Positions 15,409 through 15,680 of a stretch of DNA of 15,680 nucleotides are shown here, piece by piece. The notes beneath the pieces are model-generated. The model saw only the letters and a program-made list of their open reading frames with translations, ran no database searches and was not told the origin of the DNA. Made by a program: the position numbers and the translations under genes. How positions within the stretch are numbered: position 1 is the stretch's first letter; each line of letters begins with the position of its first letter. The DNA comes from Rhodobacteraceae bacterium UBA1943 (lineage in GTDB: Bacteria; Pseudomonadota; Alphaproteobacteria; Rhodobacterales; Rhodobacteraceae), in NCBI GenBank assembly GCA_002336845.1, contig DDEX01000015.1, positions 23,746 to 39,425 on the forward strand, written 5' to 3'.

Positions 15409-15438
15409 TGCCTTATCCGCAAATGAGAGGAGCATCCC

Positions 15439-15680
15439 ATGTCGATCCGCCCTGTCACCTCTGAAACCCGCGCCCGCCCGACGATGGAAGGGGCCGGCGT
15501 TCACCTGCACCGCGCCTTCGGCTTTGCCGAACCGGAACGGATGGACCCGTTCCTGCTGTTCGACGATTTCCGTGGCGACCGCCCGGCCGATTATGCCGCC
15601 GGTTTCCCCTGGCACCCCCATCGCGGGATAGAGACGATCACCTATGTTCTGGCCGGATCGGTGGATCATGGCGACAGCCT
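15439..15680 (+). CDS. Pirin-family protein, N-terminal part, cut by window edge
   Basis: The first 80 codons of a pirin, a cupin-fold metal-binding protein; some bacterial members act as quercetinase-like dioxygenases and others bind regulators or metabolic enzymes. The ATG at 15439 has AGAGGAG upstream with good spacing. Family marks: VHLHRAFGF near residue 21, DPFLLFDDFRGD (36-47) and the signature FPWHPHRGIETITYVLAGSV (56-75), in which H59 and H61 are the first two expected metal ligands. The remaining His/Glu ligands and the C-terminal cupin lie beyond the edge. It follows the tad terminator and has its own candidate promoter, so it is probably a separate unit. Confidence 0.93.
   Translation, partial: MSIRPVTSETRARPTMEGAGVHLHRAFGFAEPERMDPFLLFDDFRGDRPADYAAGFPWHPHRGIETITYVLAGSVDHGDS

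Overview
The window reads as chromosomal DNA from a GC-rich alphaproteobacterium, most likely family Rhodobacteraceae (order Rhodobacterales). The basis is the RpoD and DnaG sequences, a sarcosine oxidase operon typical of that group, Tad-type pilus proteins, GANTC-rich intergenic regions and a 'CCCCCGCAGGATATTT' intergenic element that I recall as common in these genomes. Species cannot be fixed from the sequence alone.

Layout. Everything from 10175 down to 1 lies on the minus strand; everything from 10619 to the right edge lies on the plus strand. (1) 1-3408: rpoD (housekeeping sigma factor; its C-terminal half lies beyond the left edge) preceded by dnaG (primase), the dnaG-rpoD core of the classical macromolecular synthesis operon. 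(2) 3409-3508: a short gap with a G/C hairpin and a putative dispersed repeat. (3) 3509-10175: a tightly packed operon read soxB - unknown exported protein - soxD - soxA - soxG - M20 amidohydrolase. Every junction is a 0-8 nt overlap or direct abutment, so translation is probably coupled throughout. The sox products form heterotetrameric sarcosine oxidase, which demethylates sarcosine to glycine and passes the methyl carbon to tetrahydrofolate. The unknown exported protein between soxB and soxD and the amidohydrolase at the 3' end are the non-standard members. (4) 10176-10618: a 443-nt divergent control region with a candidate sox promoter and palindrome, three GANTC sites and a repeated CATTT(T)GCCA-type motif. 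(5) 10619-15331: two tandem, paralogous TadG-like proteins with von Willebrand A domains, then two small TadE/TadF-type pseudopilins, closed by a strong hairpin. No Tad motor, secretin or prepilin peptidase gene is in view. (6) 15439-15680: the start of a pirin-family gene, cut by the right edge.

Most notable: the low-GC exported protein inserted cleanly into the sox operon; the motif shared by the upstream regions of the two vWA paralogues; and the 11-mer TAACGCGAATC, set among clustered GANTC sites, in both the rpoD leader and the sox/tad divergent region. I saw no rRNA, tRNA, CRISPR array, insertion sequence or phage gene. I do not claim a wholly new system. The best candidates for undescribed biology are the sox-embedded secreted protein and the isolated double-vWA pilus cassette with its shared control motif.
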